In this document: positions 33,873 through 45,177 of the stretch, piece after piece
How the letters are laid out: the number at the start of each line of letters is the position of its first letter
Numbering within the stretch: position 1 is the first letter of the stretch
Assembly (NCBI RefSeq): GCF_021462525.1
Contig: NZ_JAKEDT010000012.1
Span: 11,112 to 67,625, forward strand
Direction: 5' to 3'
From: Thermus caliditerrae
GTDB lineage: Bacteria > Deinococcota > Deinococci > Deinococcales > Thermaceae
DNA length: 56,514 nt
Position numbers and translations under genes: made by a program
Notes under the pieces: generated by a model
Database searches by the model: none
The model's input: the letters and a program-made list of their open reading frames with translations, nothing else
Told to the model about the DNA's origin: nothing

Positions 33873-35858
33873 ATGCTGACCCTACCGGAAAAAATCCTCT
33901 TTATCCTGCTCCTGGCGGGAAGCCTCTATTTCGCCTACACCGGGTTCCGCCGGGTCTACCTGGCCATCCGCCGGGGAAGGCCAGAGGAGCGCTTTGATCG
34001 CCTTCCCGAACGGGTGGGGCGGGCCATTTGGCTTACCCTCACCCAGCAGACGGTCTTCAAGCGGCGGCCCTTGGTTTCCCTCCTCCACGCCTTCGTCTTC
34101 TACGGCTTCGTGTACTACCTCTTGGTTAACCTGGTGGATCTTCTGGAGGGGTACTTCCCCTTGCACACCCAGGGGGGAATGTGGAACCCCTACAACCTGG
34201 TGGCCGACCTCCTCACCGCGGCCATCCTGGTGGGCATCCTGGGCCTGATGCTCCGCCGCTACCTGGTGGCCCCGCGGGATTTCACCTGGAACCCCAACGT
34301 GCCCCTGCACGAACGGGTGCGCGAGGGCATCCCCAGGGACTCGGCCATCGTGGGCGCTTTCATCACCTTTCACGTGGGAAGCCGCTTGCTCTCCAAGGCC
34401 GCTTCCTTGGCCCAGGGGGAGCCCGACCCCTTCCAGCCGGTGGCCAGCGCCTTGGCCTCGGTCCTGGCGGGGCTTTCTCCTGGGGCTTTGGTGGCGGTGG
34501 AGCACGTCTTCTGGTGGGGCGCCTTGGGTTCCATTCTCCTTTTCCTGCCCTACTTTCCCCGCTCCAAACACATCCACCTGATGATGGCTCCCGTCAACCT
34601 GGCCTTCCGCCAGGAGAAGCTCGGCGCCCTCAAGCCCCTGGACTTTGAGAAGGAAGAGGAAAAGTTTGGGGCGGAGAAGCTGGAGGACCTCTCCTGGAAG
34701 CGTCTTCTGGACGCTTATGCCTGCATCATGTGCAACCGCTGCCAGGAAGCCTGCCCTGCTTACACCACGGGAAAGGCCCTCTCCCCGGCGGCCATCGTCA
34801 TCTCCGAGCGGTACGAACTGAATGAGATCCTCCCGGCCTTTGCCAGCGGGCAGGAAAGCCCGAGGCCCCTCATGGAGTTTGCCCTGAACGAGGAGGCGCT
34901 TTGGGCCTGCACCACCTGCATGGCGTGCGTGGAGGTCTGTCCCGTGGGCAACGAGCAGATGCTCCACATCCTGGACGTGCGCCGGGCCAAGGTGCTCATG
35001 GAAGGGGAGTTCCCCCAGGAGCTCAACAACGCCTTCCGGGGCATGGAGCGCTCGGGCAACCCCTGGGGTATCGGCCAGGACAAGCGCCTGGACTGGGCCG
35101 AGGGGCTTTCCGTGCCCACGGTGGAGGAAAAGCCCCACCCTGAGGTCCTTTACTGGGTGGGGTGCGCCGCCAGCTACGATCCCCGGGCGCAGAAGATCGC
35201 CCGGAGCATGGTGGAAATCCTGAACGCCGCCGGGGTGGACTGGGCGGTGTTGGGCAAGCGGGAGAAGTGCACCGGGGACGCGGCCAGGAGGGCAGGGAAC
35301 GAGTACCTCTTCTTCCAGCTGGCCACGGAGAACGTGGAAACCCTAAACCAGGTGGCCCCCAAAACCATCGTCACCACCTGCCCCCACTGCCTCCATACCC
35401 TGGGCAACGAGTACAAGGATTTTGGCGGGGAGTACCGGGTGGTGCACCACTCGGAGTTCATCGCCGAGCTTCTGCAAAGCGGCAAACTCCAGGTGTCCGA
35501 GGAGACCAAGAAGGTGGTCTTCCACGACCCCTGCTACCTGGGCCGCCACAACGGGGTGTACGACCCCCCCAGGGACGTGCTCAAGGGGGTAGGTTTCCAG
35601 CTGGTGGAACCGCCCAGGAACCGGGAAGGGAGCTTCTGCTGCGGGGCGGGTGGGGCCCAGTTCTGGAAGGAGGAGGAGCCTGGGGCCATGCGGGTTTCCG
35701 AGAACCGCTACCGGGAGCTCAAGGGCACCGGGGCCGAGGTCATCGCCACCGGGTGCCCCTTCTGCATGGCCATGATGAACGTGGAGGTGGCCCAGGACCA
35801 GGCCCCGCCCCAGGTGCTGGACATCGCCGAGCTGGTGGCCCAGGGCCTCAAGGCTTGA
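33873..35858 (+). CDS. Membrane Fe-S/heterodisulfide-reductase-like oxidoreductase (DUF224, ETF:quinone-type)
   Basis: This 661-residue fusion has an N-terminal membrane domain like nitrate reductase gamma (about five helices, with histidines such as H72, H167 and H211 that could bind heme b). Two 4Fe-4S motifs follow, CIMCNRCQEACP (C284-C294) and CTTCMACVEVCP (C346-C356). Two CCG-type cysteine domains follow, including FCCGAGGAQ and TGCPFCMAMM. Relatives are proposed to pass electrons from electron-transfer flavoprotein to menaquinone in fatty-acid oxidation. That role is inference here, since no etf gene is in view. GGAGGG precedes the ATG. Confidence 0.85.
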   Translation: MLTLPEKILFILLLAGSLYFAYTGFRRVYLAIRRGRPEERFDRLPERVGRAIWLTLTQQTVFKRRPLVSLLHAFVFYGFVYYLLVNLVDLLEGYFPLHTQGGMWNPYNLVADLLTAAILVGILGLMLRRYLVAPRDFTWNPNVPLHERVREGIPRDSAIVGAFITFHVGSRLLSKAASLAQGEPDPFQPVASALASVLAGLSPGALVAVEHVFWWGALGSILLFLPYFPRSKHIHLMMAPVNLAFRQEKLGALKPLDFEKEEEKFGAEKLEDLSWKRLLDAYACIMCNRCQEACPAYTTGKALSPAAIVISERYELNEILPAFASGQESPRPLMEFALNEEALWACTTCMACVEVCPVGNEQMLHILDVRRAKVLMEGEFPQELNNAFRGMERSGNPWGIGQDKRLDWAEGLSVPTVEEKPHPEVLYWVGCAASYDPRAQKIARSMVEILNAAGVDWAVLGKREKCTGDAARRAGNEYLFFQLATENVETLNQVAPKTIVTTCPHCLHTLGNEYKDFGGEYRVVHHSEFIAELLQSGKLQVSEETKKVVFHDPCYLGRHNGVYDPPRDVLKGVGFQLVEPPRNREGSFCCGAGGAQFWKEEEPGAMRVSENRYRELKGTGAEVIATGCPFCMAMMNVEVAQDQAPPQVLDIAELVAQGLKA

Positions 35859-36384
35859 GGTAGGCGGCGAAAGCCCGCCACCCCCCCATCCACCCCTCCC
35901 CGAAGGCCTTCAGGGAAAGGCCAGGGGGAGGGGTGAGGAGCTCTAGGGGCTCCCAGTAGAAGGGGCTTTCCGGCCTTCCCCGCCTGGCCGCCTCCTTCCG
36001 GGTGAAGCCCTCCACCAGGAGGAGCCCTCCTGGCAGGAGCAAAGGAGGGAGGGCCTCGAGGAGCGGGCGGTTCACGTAGTAGCTCATGAGGATGGCGGCG
36101 AAGGGGCCAGGGGGTAGCGCCCGTTCTGCTCCCGGCGCCTCGAGGTCCAGCGCCTGCAGGGTAAGCCCAGGGGTGTCCGCAAGCCCGCGGAGGGCCTCCC
36201 GGCTCCTCTCCACCAGGACCACGGGGTGGCCCCGCTGGAGAAAGAAATGGGCGTTCCGCCCCAGGCCCCCCGCCAGGTCCAGCACCGGCCCTGGGGGGGC
36301 CAGGGGCCCGAAGGCCCGCACCACGAAGGCGGGCTCCCGCGGTCCGTGGGCCTTGCGGTAGAAAGCGTCCCAGTCCCTAGGCAT
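35848..36384 (-). CDS. SAM-dependent methyltransferase (class I)
   Basis: This 178-residue protein begins MPRDWDAFYRKAHGPREPAF and carries the SAM motif VLDLAGGLGRNAHFFLQRGH near residue 35, followed by VVLVERS. It resembles small TehB-like or UbiE-like methyltransferases. The start overlaps the terC stop by 8 bases; longer in-frame starts would run through terC. Its 3' end overlaps the Fe-S oxidoreductase gene by 11 bases on the opposite strand. The substrate is unknown. Confidence 0.82.
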   Translation of the reverse strand: MPRDWDAFYRKAHGPREPAFVVRAFGPLAPPGPVLDLAGGLGRNAHFFLQRGHPVVLVERSREALRGLADTPGLTLQALDLEAPGAERALPPGPFAAILMSYYVNRPLLEALPPLLLPGGLLLVEGFTRKEAARRGRPESPFYWEPLELLTPPPGLSLKAFGEGWMGGWRAFAAYLKP

Positions 36385-37051
36385 GCCTCTTGAGGGAGAG
36401 AAGGCTTCCTCCCACCAGGATGGCCAGGGTGATGCCCCAGAAGACCTCCTTGGGGAGGTGCAGGGCCCACTCGGGCCGGTGAAGGAGGTGGGCCAGGGTG
36501 CCCTCCCCCTCCAGGAGGAGCTTGACCCCGGCCCAGCCCACCAGGACATAGGCCACCCTCTCCAGCCCGGGGTAGCGCTCCATGAAGGCCACCACGTAGC
36601 CTGCCGCCAGGCGGATGAAGAGGATGCCCAGGGCCACCCCCAGGAAGACCAGGAGGAGGTCCTTGGAGAAGGCCACCACCGCCAGGATGGAGTCCACGGC
36701 GAAGGCTAGGTCCACCAGGTTGACCATGAGGACCACCCGCCAGAAGCTTTGGGCCGAGGCCTCGGGCAGGGGCTTGGCCTCGGGGTGGTCGCGGAGGTGC
36801 TGGAGCATGAGGTAGAGGAGGTAAAGCCCCCCTAGCACCTGCACCCACCACAGCTGGATGACGTAGACGGCGAAGAGAAGGGCGAGGCCCCGCAGCACGT
36901 AGGCCCCCAGCACCCCGTAGAAGAGGGCCTTGCGCCTTAGGTCCGGGGGCAGGGGCTTGACCATCACCGCCAAGACCAGGGCGTTGTCCCCGGAGAGCAG
37001 GGCCTCGAGGGCCGCTACGGAGAGGAGGACCAGCAGGGCTTCCCCGCTCAC
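36377..37051 (-). CDS. TerC/Alx-family membrane protein
   Basis: This 224-residue protein has about seven membrane helices and the TerC hallmarks SGDNALVLA near residue 19 and FAVDSILAVVAFSKD near 119. Family members export manganese or assist membrane-protein metalation. The GTG start overlaps the TGA of the esterase gene (GTGA), and longer in-frame starts would invade that gene. It is in an operon with the esterase and methyltransferase genes. Confidence 0.92.
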   Translation of the reverse strand: MSGEALLVLLSVAALEALLSGDNALVLAVMVKPLPPDLRRKALFYGVLGAYVLRGLALLFAVYVIQLWWVQVLGGLYLLYLMLQHLRDHPEAKPLPEASAQSFWRVVLMVNLVDLAFAVDSILAVVAFSKDLLLVFLGVALGILFIRLAAGYVVAFMERYPGLERVAYVLVGWAGVKLLLEGEGTLAHLLHRPEWALHLPKEVFWGITLAILVGGSLLSLKRHA

Positions 37052-37986
37052 GGCTCCCCCAGAAGGTAGCGAAGCCCTGGGGCCAGGGCCTGCTTCCAGG
37101 TGACCCAGTTGTGCCCAGAAGGGCGTTCCCGGTAGGCGTGGGCGGCCTTGCGGTCCGCCAGCAAGGCGGCGAAGCGGCGGTTGGGGCCCAGGAGCCACTC
37201 CAATAGGCCCACCTCCAGGTACACCCTGGGCAGGGCCTCTGCCTCGGCGTAGCGCTCCAGGAGCCACTCCTGGTCCCGGTAGGCGTCCTGCCCCCCGGGG
37301 TGGGCTTTGAGGGCAGGGGAGAGGGCAAGGACCTTGGCGAAGCGCCCCGGATGCCGCCAGGCCTGCCACAAGGAGAAAAGCCCCCCCAATGAGGCCCCCA
37401 CCAGGACCAGTTCCCCCAAAGGGCCATAGGTCCTTTCCACCTCCCCCAAGAGGTGGTGGAACTCCGCTTCGTAGGCTTTGGAGAAGCGGTACTCCCGGTT
37501 GCGGTCTATGGGTTCCACAAAGACCAGGCGCACCGGGGGAATGTGCCCCTCTTCCAGAAGGGCCTGGGCCACCTTGTGCAGGCCCGCGGTGCGGTAGAAG
37601 GCCACCCCGTCCTGGGCCACCAGGGTGGCCTTGGGGGCATCTCCCGTTTCCGCCACATAAAAGCGCCTTTCCCCCAGACGGTGCCGCTCCACCTTGGGTT
37701 CCAGCAGGGGCTCGGGGGGTGCTTCGAAGCGGTGGCCGGGCAGGCGCACCGCCCGGGGGTAGGTCCACCAGGGGTTGTCCGCCTTCTCGGGATTGTCCGG
37801 GTCGGGGAAGGGCCTTCCCTTGGCGTCCAAGAAGGCGTACTCCACGTAGGCGCCTTCGGGGAACTCCAGGGTGAGGGGCCCGGGGAGAGGGATGGGGTTT
37901 CGCTCCCAGTCGGTGAAGTCGCCCACCAGGGCGGCGGCGCCCTCGGGGGGGAAGAAGGTCACCGTACGCGTGCCGATCCGCACCAC
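37048..37986 (-). CDS. Esterase of the enterochelin-esterase/esterase D type
   Basis: This 312-residue protein has an N-terminal early-set or CBM48-like domain (VGDFTDWERNPIPL near 21) and a C-terminal alpha/beta hydrolase. The nucleophile elbow is GASLGGLFSL near 199, and the probable catalytic histidine is in RPSGHNWVTW near 295. This layout resembles Fes-type esterases and trehalose/glucan-type esterases. It has no signal peptide. It starts with GTG after a leaderless-type box. The substrate is unknown, and no siderophore genes are nearby. Confidence 0.82.
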   Translation of the reverse strand: MVRIGTRTVTFFPPEGAAALVGDFTDWERNPIPLPGPLTLEFPEGAYVEYAFLDAKGRPFPDPDNPEKADNPWWTYPRAVRLPGHRFEAPPEPLLEPKVERHRLGERRFYVAETGDAPKATLVAQDGVAFYRTAGLHKVAQALLEEGHIPPVRLVFVEPIDRNREYRFSKAYEAEFHHLLGEVERTYGPLGELVLVGASLGGLFSLWQAWRHPGRFAKVLALSPALKAHPGGQDAYRDQEWLLERYAEAEALPRVYLEVGLLEWLLGPNRRFAALLADRKAAHAYRERPSGHNWVTWKQALAPGLRYLLGEP

Positions 37987-37992
37987 GGCCCT

Positions 37993-37998
37993 ACTCTA
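37993..37998 (-). promoter_or_regulatory. Leaderless -10 box of the esterase-terC operon
   Basis: On the minus strand, TAGAGT is followed by six bases (AGGGCC) and the GTG at 37986. Confidence 0.5.
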
Positions 37999-38106
37999 CC
38001 CGGAACCCGCCGGGGCGGGCCAAGGGAGAGGGCTTGCACCCTCTGCCGCTCAACCCTTGGCTCCTCTCCGAAACCCGAGGCCATGCCCCACCCGTTTGCC
38101 GGGGCG

Positions 38107-38131
38107 CCCACGCGGACATAGTCCGCGTGGG
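38107..38131 (-). terminator. Perfect hairpin after the DUF1517 gene
   Basis: An 11-bp perfect stem (CCCACGCGGAC) with a three-base loop lies 6 bases beyond the DUF1517 stop. No T-run follows on either strand, so termination efficiency is uncertain. Confidence 0.55.
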
Positions 38132-38137
38132 GTGGTA

Positions 38138-38965
38138 TCAGAGCTTCTCCAGCTCCGGGTAGAGGAGGAGGAGTTCTTCCTCCGTGAGGGCCTCGCCCTC
38201 CCGCTCTGGGGTCCAGGAGAGGTAGGCGGCCAAAAGGCTGTAGGGGCTGGAGCCTGCCAGGTCCAGAAGGGCCTCCCGCACCGCGGCCCGGGAGAGCTTA
38301 GGTTTGGGCGGATGGAGGCGGCGTTCCGCCAAGAGGAGGCTGACCACCAGGTACCTTCCCCCAGGCTCCATCTGGGCCTGATAGCTTTCCTCGGAGCGCT
38401 TCTTTCCTTCGAAGTGGCGGAAGGTTTCCTGGTACTTGCTGCGCTCCTCCACCATCCAGGCATCAAAGCGGGCCATGACCTCTTCCTCTCCCCCCGCCTT
38501 CACCTCGTAGGTGGCAAAGCGCCAGGCGGGCTCCTCCCTCAGGAGGATGAGGACCGCCTCGTCCACCAGATCGGCCAGGCCTTTGGCGGAGGTGGTATCG
38601 GCCTCTTCCGCCAAACGGCGCAGGGCCCGCTGCGTTTCGGGCCGGAGGAGAAGGGCCAGGCGCAGCCGAGCGGCGCTGGCCACGGGGCCTTCTCCCGCCT
38701 GGCGCAGGCCCCGCACCATGAGGGCCGCCACCACCACCAGGCCGAAGAAGACCAGGACGGGCATGAGGCCCAGGCTGCCTCCGCCGCCAGGGTAGACCAC
38801 CACCGGCCCCGGGTAGGTGGGTACGGGGGTGGGGAAGGTGGGGGCAGGGCCGGGAGCCATGGGGGGTGGGCTTGGGGTGTAGGGACGCCCCCCCACGCCG
38901 CCCCCGCTCTTCTGGGCCAGGGCCAAGGCCAACCCCACCAGGAGGAGCCAGAGGAGGCGGCGCAT
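38138..38965 (-). CDS. DUF1517-family membrane-anchored protein
   Basis: This 275-residue protein has a signal peptide or anchor (MRRLLWLLLVGLALALAQ), a Gly-Pro-rich low-complexity linker (about 20-68), one membrane helix (about 68-86) and a soluble C-terminal domain. The ending SPYSLLAAYLSWTPEREG followed by LTEEELLLLYPELEKL is typical of DUF1517 proteins known from cyanobacteria and plastids. The function is unknown. The start was chosen at the ATG seven bases after a TATGCT box. The gene is divergent from lon. Confidence 0.8.
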   Translation of the reverse strand: MRRLLWLLLVGLALALAQKSGGGVGGRPYTPSPPPMAPGPAPTFPTPVPTYPGPVVVYPGGGGSLGLMPVLVFFGLVVVAALMVRGLRQAGEGPVASAARLRLALLLRPETQRALRRLAEEADTTSAKGLADLVDEAVLILLREEPAWRFATYEVKAGGEEEVMARFDAWMVEERSKYQETFRHFEGKKRSEESYQAQMEPGGRYLVVSLLLAERRLHPPKPKLSRAAVREALLDLAGSSPYSLLAAYLSWTPEREGEALTEEELLLLYPELEKL

Positions 38966-38972
38966 GGCTCTA

Positions 38973-38978
38973 AGCATA
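38973..38978 (-). promoter_or_regulatory. Leaderless -10 box of the DUF1517 gene
   Basis: On the minus strand, TATGCT is followed by seven bases and the ATG at 38965. Confidence 0.45.
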
Positions 38979-39024
38979 CGCCAGGGCCTCGAGGCTTTGC
39001 GCTAAAACGCACTTTGCAGTAAAC

Positions 39025-39051
39025 TTGACACAGGTAGGCTTAGGCTATGGA
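39025..39051 (+). promoter_or_regulatory. Promoter region of lon
   Basis: A perfect TTGACA (39025-39030) is followed after 15 bases by TATGGA (39046-39051). TAGGCT (39035-39040) also lies six bases before an in-frame ATG at 39047. Either a leadered transcript from the first pair or a leaderless one from the second is possible. Confidence 0.5.
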
Positions 39052-39076
39052 CGAACACAGCGAAAGGAGGGAGAGC

Positions 39077-41503
<2,427 letters not shown>

Positions 41504-41542
41504 GGTGGGGCCCCCGGCCGCAGGTCCGAAAGGGGTTTTCAG

Positions 41543-41574
41543 CGCTTTAGCGGGCGGAGCCGCCCGCTAAAGCG
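41543..41574. terminator. Hairpin shared by convergent lon and bshA
   Basis: A perfect 15-bp inverted repeat (CGCTTTAGCGGGCGG) with a two-base centre spans the bshA stop codon. It may serve as a bidirectional terminator, although neither strand has a T-run after it. Confidence 0.6.
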
Positions 41575-42656
41575 TGGGCGTACACCTCCAGGTAGAGGCG
41601 GGTGATCTTCTCCGGGTGGAAGGCCTCCGCGGCGTAAGCCCGTGCCTGTTGGCGGAGCTGGGGCAGTTGGGGGCTTTCCAAAAGCTCCAGCACCGCCTCG
41701 GCGAAGGCTTCCAGGTCCCCGAGTTCCACCAAGCGGCCCACCTCCGGGGTGATAAGCTCAGGAACCCCGCCCACGGCGGTGGCCACCACGGGCACCCCGC
41801 TGGCCAGGGCCTCGAGGGCCGCCTGGCCAAAGGACTCCTCCTCCGAGGCCAGAAGGAAAAGGTCCGCCGCCCCCAGGATCTCTTCCGGATGGGGGGTGGG
41901 TGGGTAGAAGGTGACGAAGCGTTCTACCCCAAGCTCTTCCGCCACCCGCTTTGCCTCCCCTTCCTCTGGTCCCTTCCCTAGGAGGAGGAGCCTGGCCTCC
42001 ACCCGCCTTCGTACCTTGGCGAAGGCCCGCACGATGTCCGGTACCCTCTTGATGGGACGGAAGTTGGAGGCATGGACCAGGAGCCACTCCCCTTCCGCCG
42101 CGTAGAGCCGCTTGCGCTCCGGCCTGGGGAAGAAGCGGTCCGGGTCCACGGCGTTATGGATGACGGTGGGCTTCACCCCAAAAGCCCGCTCTGCCTCCCT
42201 GGCCAGGGCCCGGCTCACCGCGGTGGTGGCCCGGGCGGCGTACAGGGCTCTTCGGGTGGGCCCGTGGAAGGCGGGGTCCATGCCCAGGACCGAAACGTCG
42301 GTGCCGTGTAGAGTGTGAACCAAAGGGAAGTCCTCCCCGAAGGCCAAGAAAGCGGCGGCGGCGTGGGGGATGGCGTAGTGGGTGTGGACTAGGTCCAGGC
42401 CCAGGCGCTTGGCCTCCCGCTCCAATACCCCAGCCAGGGAGAGGGTGTAGAGGGGTCCGGGAAAGACGGGATAGTAGGGGAGGTCTACGGGGATATAGGT
42501 CACGGGGCTTTCCTGGGGGAGGCGGAAGGGCCTTTCCGTGGCGAAGAGATAGACCCTATGCCCCATCCGGGCCAGCCGGTCCGCCAGCTCCGTGGCCACG
42601 ATGCCGCTGCCACCCAGGCCCGGATAGGCGACCATGCCGATGCGTAAGGGGTTCAT
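41547..42656 (-). CDS. bshA: N-acetyl-alpha-D-glucosaminyl L-malate synthase (bacillithiol pathway)
   Basis: This 369-residue GT-B glycosyltransferase (GT4) joins N-acetylglucosamine from UDP-GlcNAc to L-malate in the first step of bacillithiol synthesis. The start MNPLRIGMVAYPGLGGSGIV matches BshA. HTLHGTDVSVLG near 118, VHASNFRPIKRVPDI near 195 and the EESFGQAALEALASG donor-site motif near 275 are present. An in-frame GTG 57 bases upstream lacks family similarity. bshB and bshC are not in this window. A hairpin covers its stop codon. Confidence 0.9.
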   Translation of the reverse strand: MNPLRIGMVAYPGLGGSGIVATELADRLARMGHRVYLFATERPFRLPQESPVTYIPVDLPYYPVFPGPLYTLSLAGVLEREAKRLGLDLVHTHYAIPHAAAAFLAFGEDFPLVHTLHGTDVSVLGMDPAFHGPTRRALYAARATTAVSRALAREAERAFGVKPTVIHNAVDPDRFFPRPERKRLYAAEGEWLLVHASNFRPIKRVPDIVRAFAKVRRRVEARLLLLGKGPEEGEAKRVAEELGVERFVTFYPPTPHPEEILGAADLFLLASEEESFGQAALEALASGVPVVATAVGGVPELITPEVGRLVELGDLEAFAEAVLELLESPQLPQLRQQARAYAAEAFHPEKITRLYLEVYAHALAGGSAR

Positions 42657-42754
42657 GCCGGGGGCCCAGGGAGGTCCGGAACGCGTTTGGTTACCTGTGC
42701 CCGCCGCCCGCACTGGGTCATGGCATCTAGTTTAGCGTCTTTGGGCTAGGGGCT

Positions 42755-43258
42755 TCAGGGCCGCCATCCCGAAGGGGTCGCGGGGAAAGGGGGCCTGCCC
42801 CCAGGGGGAAGTTCCAGCCGGAAGAGACGGGAGAGGACCACTACCCCTCCCGTGAGGCGTGCCTGGGCCATGGCCTGGTCTAGGAGGGCGGAGAGTTCCA
42901 GGAGAAAGTGGTCCTGGCGGTCCTTCGGTACGTTCAGAGCTCCGAAGGAGAAGCAGGCGGGGTTGACCGCTTGGCAATGGGGTTCCAGCCGGAGCTTTCC
43001 TCCCAGGAAGTAGAGCCTCCAGGCCCCGAGGTCCACCCGGTACCCGGCCCGCAGGTGCTCCCGATACTGCTCGGAAAGTCTTTGCCACAGCGCCTGTGCT
43101 TCCTTACCTGCAGGGGTCAAGGTGTAGCGCCACTCCCTGGCCCCCGCCTGGGTGAGGGTCTGGCTGCGGGTGAGCCGCCAATCCAAGGCCAGGGCTGGGT
43201 GTAAGCCCGCCAACAAAAGCCCTACCCCTAGCCAGCGAAGCCCGACGTGGCTCGCCAT
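42755..43258 (-). CDS. Secreted hypothetical protein
   Basis: This 167-residue protein has a signal peptide (MASHVGLRWLGVGLLLAGLH, cleaved near ALA-L). The mature part is mixed alpha/beta with two cysteines in HCQAVNPACFSFG, which could form a disulfide. I do not recognise a family. It follows the 85-residue gene in the AAA-MNT-HEPN-VWA series on the same strand after a 53-base gap, so it could belong to that transcription unit. GGAGGAGG lies about 14 bases upstream, rather far. Confidence 0.6.
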   Translation of the reverse strand: MASHVGLRWLGVGLLLAGLHPALALDWRLTRSQTLTQAGAREWRYTLTPAGKEAQALWQRLSEQYREHLRAGYRVDLGAWRLYFLGGKLRLEPHCQAVNPACFSFGALNVPKDRQDHFLLELSALLDQAMAQARLTGGVVVLSRLFRLELPPGGRPPFPATPSGWRP

Positions 43259-43311
43259 GCTTCCAGTTTGCCTCCTCCCGTGGGCTGGGCGCGTGAGGTG
43301 TGCACCCCGTT

Positions 43312-43569
43312 TCAAAGGGACCGCAAGGCCTCTTCCACCTCCTGCATGTAAGGGTCCCAGGGGATGAGGACGTGGGCGGTGCCCTGCTTCGCGGGGTAGT
43401 AAGGAAGGTCCAGCCGCAAAGGGACGCGCACTTCTGCCTGTTCCCGCACCAGGGCTGGGGGTGGTTTGGGGAAGAGGGTGGGTCGGCGGAGCTTTTCCAG
43501 AAGGAGGCTCAGGCGGAGGGCCAAGAGGCCGGAAAGTCGGCGATGCGCAGGGCTTTCCCGGGTTCTCAT
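43312..43569 (-). CDS. Small hypothetical protein after the VWA gene
   Basis: This 85-residue protein begins MRTRESPAHRRLSGLLALRL, has a leucine-rich basic N-terminal half, and ends YPAKQGTAHVLIPWDPYMQE plus a short tail. Its ATG lies 2 bases after the VWA stop, so it is probably coupled and part of the same operon. The YYPAKQGTAH and IPWDPYMQ segments look like a small conserved domain, but I do not recognise it. Confidence 0.55.
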   Translation of the reverse strand: MRTRESPAHRRLSGLLALRLSLLLEKLRRPTLFPKPPPALVREQAEVRVPLRLDLPYYPAKQGTAHVLIPWDPYMQEVEEALRSL

Positions 43570-43571
43570 GG

Positions 43572-44795
43572 TCAGTTCCGCCGCACCTTTTTGTTGAGGA
43601 AGTCCAGGAGGAGGTACTGGCCCAGGTTTCGGGGATGGGTGAGGTAGGCCTTGCCCCGGGTGATCTGGGATAGCTTCTTCACGAAGGCCAAAAGCTCCGG
43701 CTCCCGGGCCAGCATAAAGGTGTGGATGGGGATGCCTTCCTTGCGAGCCAGGGTGGCTTCCTTCAAGGTTTCCGCCAAGATCAGCGGGTCCAGGCCCCAA
43801 GCGTTTTTGTAAATCTCCCCGCTGGGCAGGGTGATGGCCGAGGGTTTACCGTCGGTGATGAGGATGATCTGCTTCATCTCGCCCCCCATCTTTTTCAAGA
43901 GGGTGCGGGCCAGCTCCAAGCCCGCCTTGGTGTTGGTGTGGTAGGGGCCTACCTGGGCCAGGGGAAGCTTGGCCAGGGGGATCTCCTCGGCGCTGTCGTG
44001 GAAGAGGACGAAGCGCACCCGGTCCCCGGGGTACTGGGTGCGGATGAGGTGGGCCAGGGCCAGGGCCACCCTTTTGGCCGGGGTGAAGCGGTCCTCCCCG
44101 TAGAGGATCATGGAGTGGGAGCAGTCCAGGAGAACCACGGTGCTCATGCTGGAGGTGTGCTCGGCCAGGTCGATGACGAGGTCTTCAGGGGCAAGATACA
44201 CCAAGCCCTTGGCCGCGGCCCGCTTCAGGGTTTCGGGCACGTTGAGCTCCAGGGGGTCGCCCCACTCCCAGGCCTTGGTTTCCCCGGTCTTTTCCACGCC
44301 AGGGGCGTGGTGGGGGGTGGGGTGGAGGCCGGGGGCGTTGCGGCCTAGGGCTCCCAGGAGTTCCCGCAGGCTTTTTAGCCCCAGGAAGTCCGAGGCCTTT
44401 TCCGTGAGCTCGAGGCGGGCCTCGCCCGCCTGGCCCTTATACCCCCCTTGAGCAGGGTTCGTGGGGTCCTCCCCGGGCAGGCGCAGGTAGCCCGCCTCCT
44501 GGAGCTTCTCAAGCATGCGCTGGATGGCCTGGTGGAGCCGGGTTTCCTCCTTGCGCTCCGCGAAGCCGGCTTCCCGCATCCAGTCCTCGGGTACCAGCTC
44601 GTTTTGGAGGAGGGCCTGGAGGAGAGCGTCGTAGAGGTCTTCCAGGGTGGGGGTGCGGTGGGGGTCGGGGTCGTAGCGCTGGAAGGGGTCGGAAAACCCA
44701 GAGTCCAGGAGGAAGCCCTCCAGGAGGGAGAGGATCTCCTCGGGGGAGAGGTCTTCCAAGGTTCCTTCGTAGCGGCTATAGCGGATGGCCTTCAT
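43572..44795 (-). CDS. VWA-domain protein, partner of the AAA+ ATPase
   Basis: This 407-residue protein has a helical N-terminal half and a C-terminal von Willebrand A domain. The metal-adhesion (MIDAS) motif is [12 protein letters not shown] near 225, with T in the [12 protein letters not shown] loop near 280 and D in ILITDGKPS near 310. VWA proteins next to MoxR/ChlI-type ATPases usually form chaperone-like pairs that remodel or metalate a target. The start was set at [11 protein letters not shown], with GGGAGG upstream and a 20-base overlap with the HEPN gene. Confidence 0.88.
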   Translation of the reverse strand: MKAIRYSRYEGTLEDLSPEEILSLLEGFLLDSGFSDPFQRYDPDPHRTPTLEDLYDALLQALLQNELVPEDWMREAGFAERKEETRLHQAIQRMLEKLQEAGYLRLPGEDPTNPAQGGYKGQAGEARLELTEKASDFLGLKSLRELLGALGRNAPGLHPTPHHAPGVEKTGETKAWEWGDPLELNVPETLKRAAAKGLVYLAPEDLVIDLAEHTSSMSTVVLLDCSHSMILYGEDRFTPAKRVALALAHLIRTQYPGDRVRFVLFHDSAEEIPLAKLPLAQVGPYHTNTKAGLELARTLLKKMGGEMKQIILITDGKPSAITLPSGEIYKNAWGLDPLILAETLKEATLARKEGIPIHTFMLAREPELLAFVKKLSQITRGKAYLTHPRNLGQYLLLDFLNKKVRRN

Positions 44796-45177
44796 CCACC
44801 ATCCTCCCGAGAACCTTGCCCATGAGCTCAGCATAGCCGCTAAGCCGTGCGAAGATGGCCTGAGCTAAAGCTTCGTTGTAGGTGTGGACCGTGAGGTTGC
44901 GGTCGTCGGCCATGGTGAGGGCCAAGCGGGCTTCCTCTTCCCCCATCAGACCCACCTCGTGGGCCAAGCGAAAGACCCGTTTGGGGCTTGCGGCCTCCAA
45001 ACCCTCCCTCTCCCTGAGGAAGGCTTGGAGGGCTTTCCAAAAGGCCTCAAAGGTGTACTCAAAACGTTGTATGGCGGCATCCCGCTCCACGGGGCTTGGG
45101 GCCTCCTTGTACGCCAGCTCCTCCAAGGTCCCAAGGGCCTGCTTGGCCACCGCCAGGCGTTCTAGAACTCGGCCCAT
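44776..45177 (-). CDS. HEPN-domain protein (HepT/HI0074-like nucleotidyltransferase substrate-binding)
   Basis: This 133-residue helical protein matches the NTase substrate-binding (HI0074) group of HEPN proteins. Examples are VERDAAIQRFEYTFEAFWKA (30-49) and the motif R-x4-H-x-Y as R93, H98 and Y100 in RNLTVHTY. In HepT toxins this motif forms the RNase site, and the tyrosine is modified by the partner nucleotidyltransferase. It overlaps the MNT gene by 16 bases and the VWA gene by 20. GGGAGGGG precedes the ATG. Toxin activity is not proven. Confidence 0.88.
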   Translation of the reverse strand: MGRVLERLAVAKQALGTLEELAYKEAPSPVERDAAIQRFEYTFEAFWKALQAFLREREGLEAASPKRVFRLAHEVGLMGEEEARLALTMADDRNLTVHTYNEALAQAIFARLSGYAELMGKVLGRMVDEGHPL

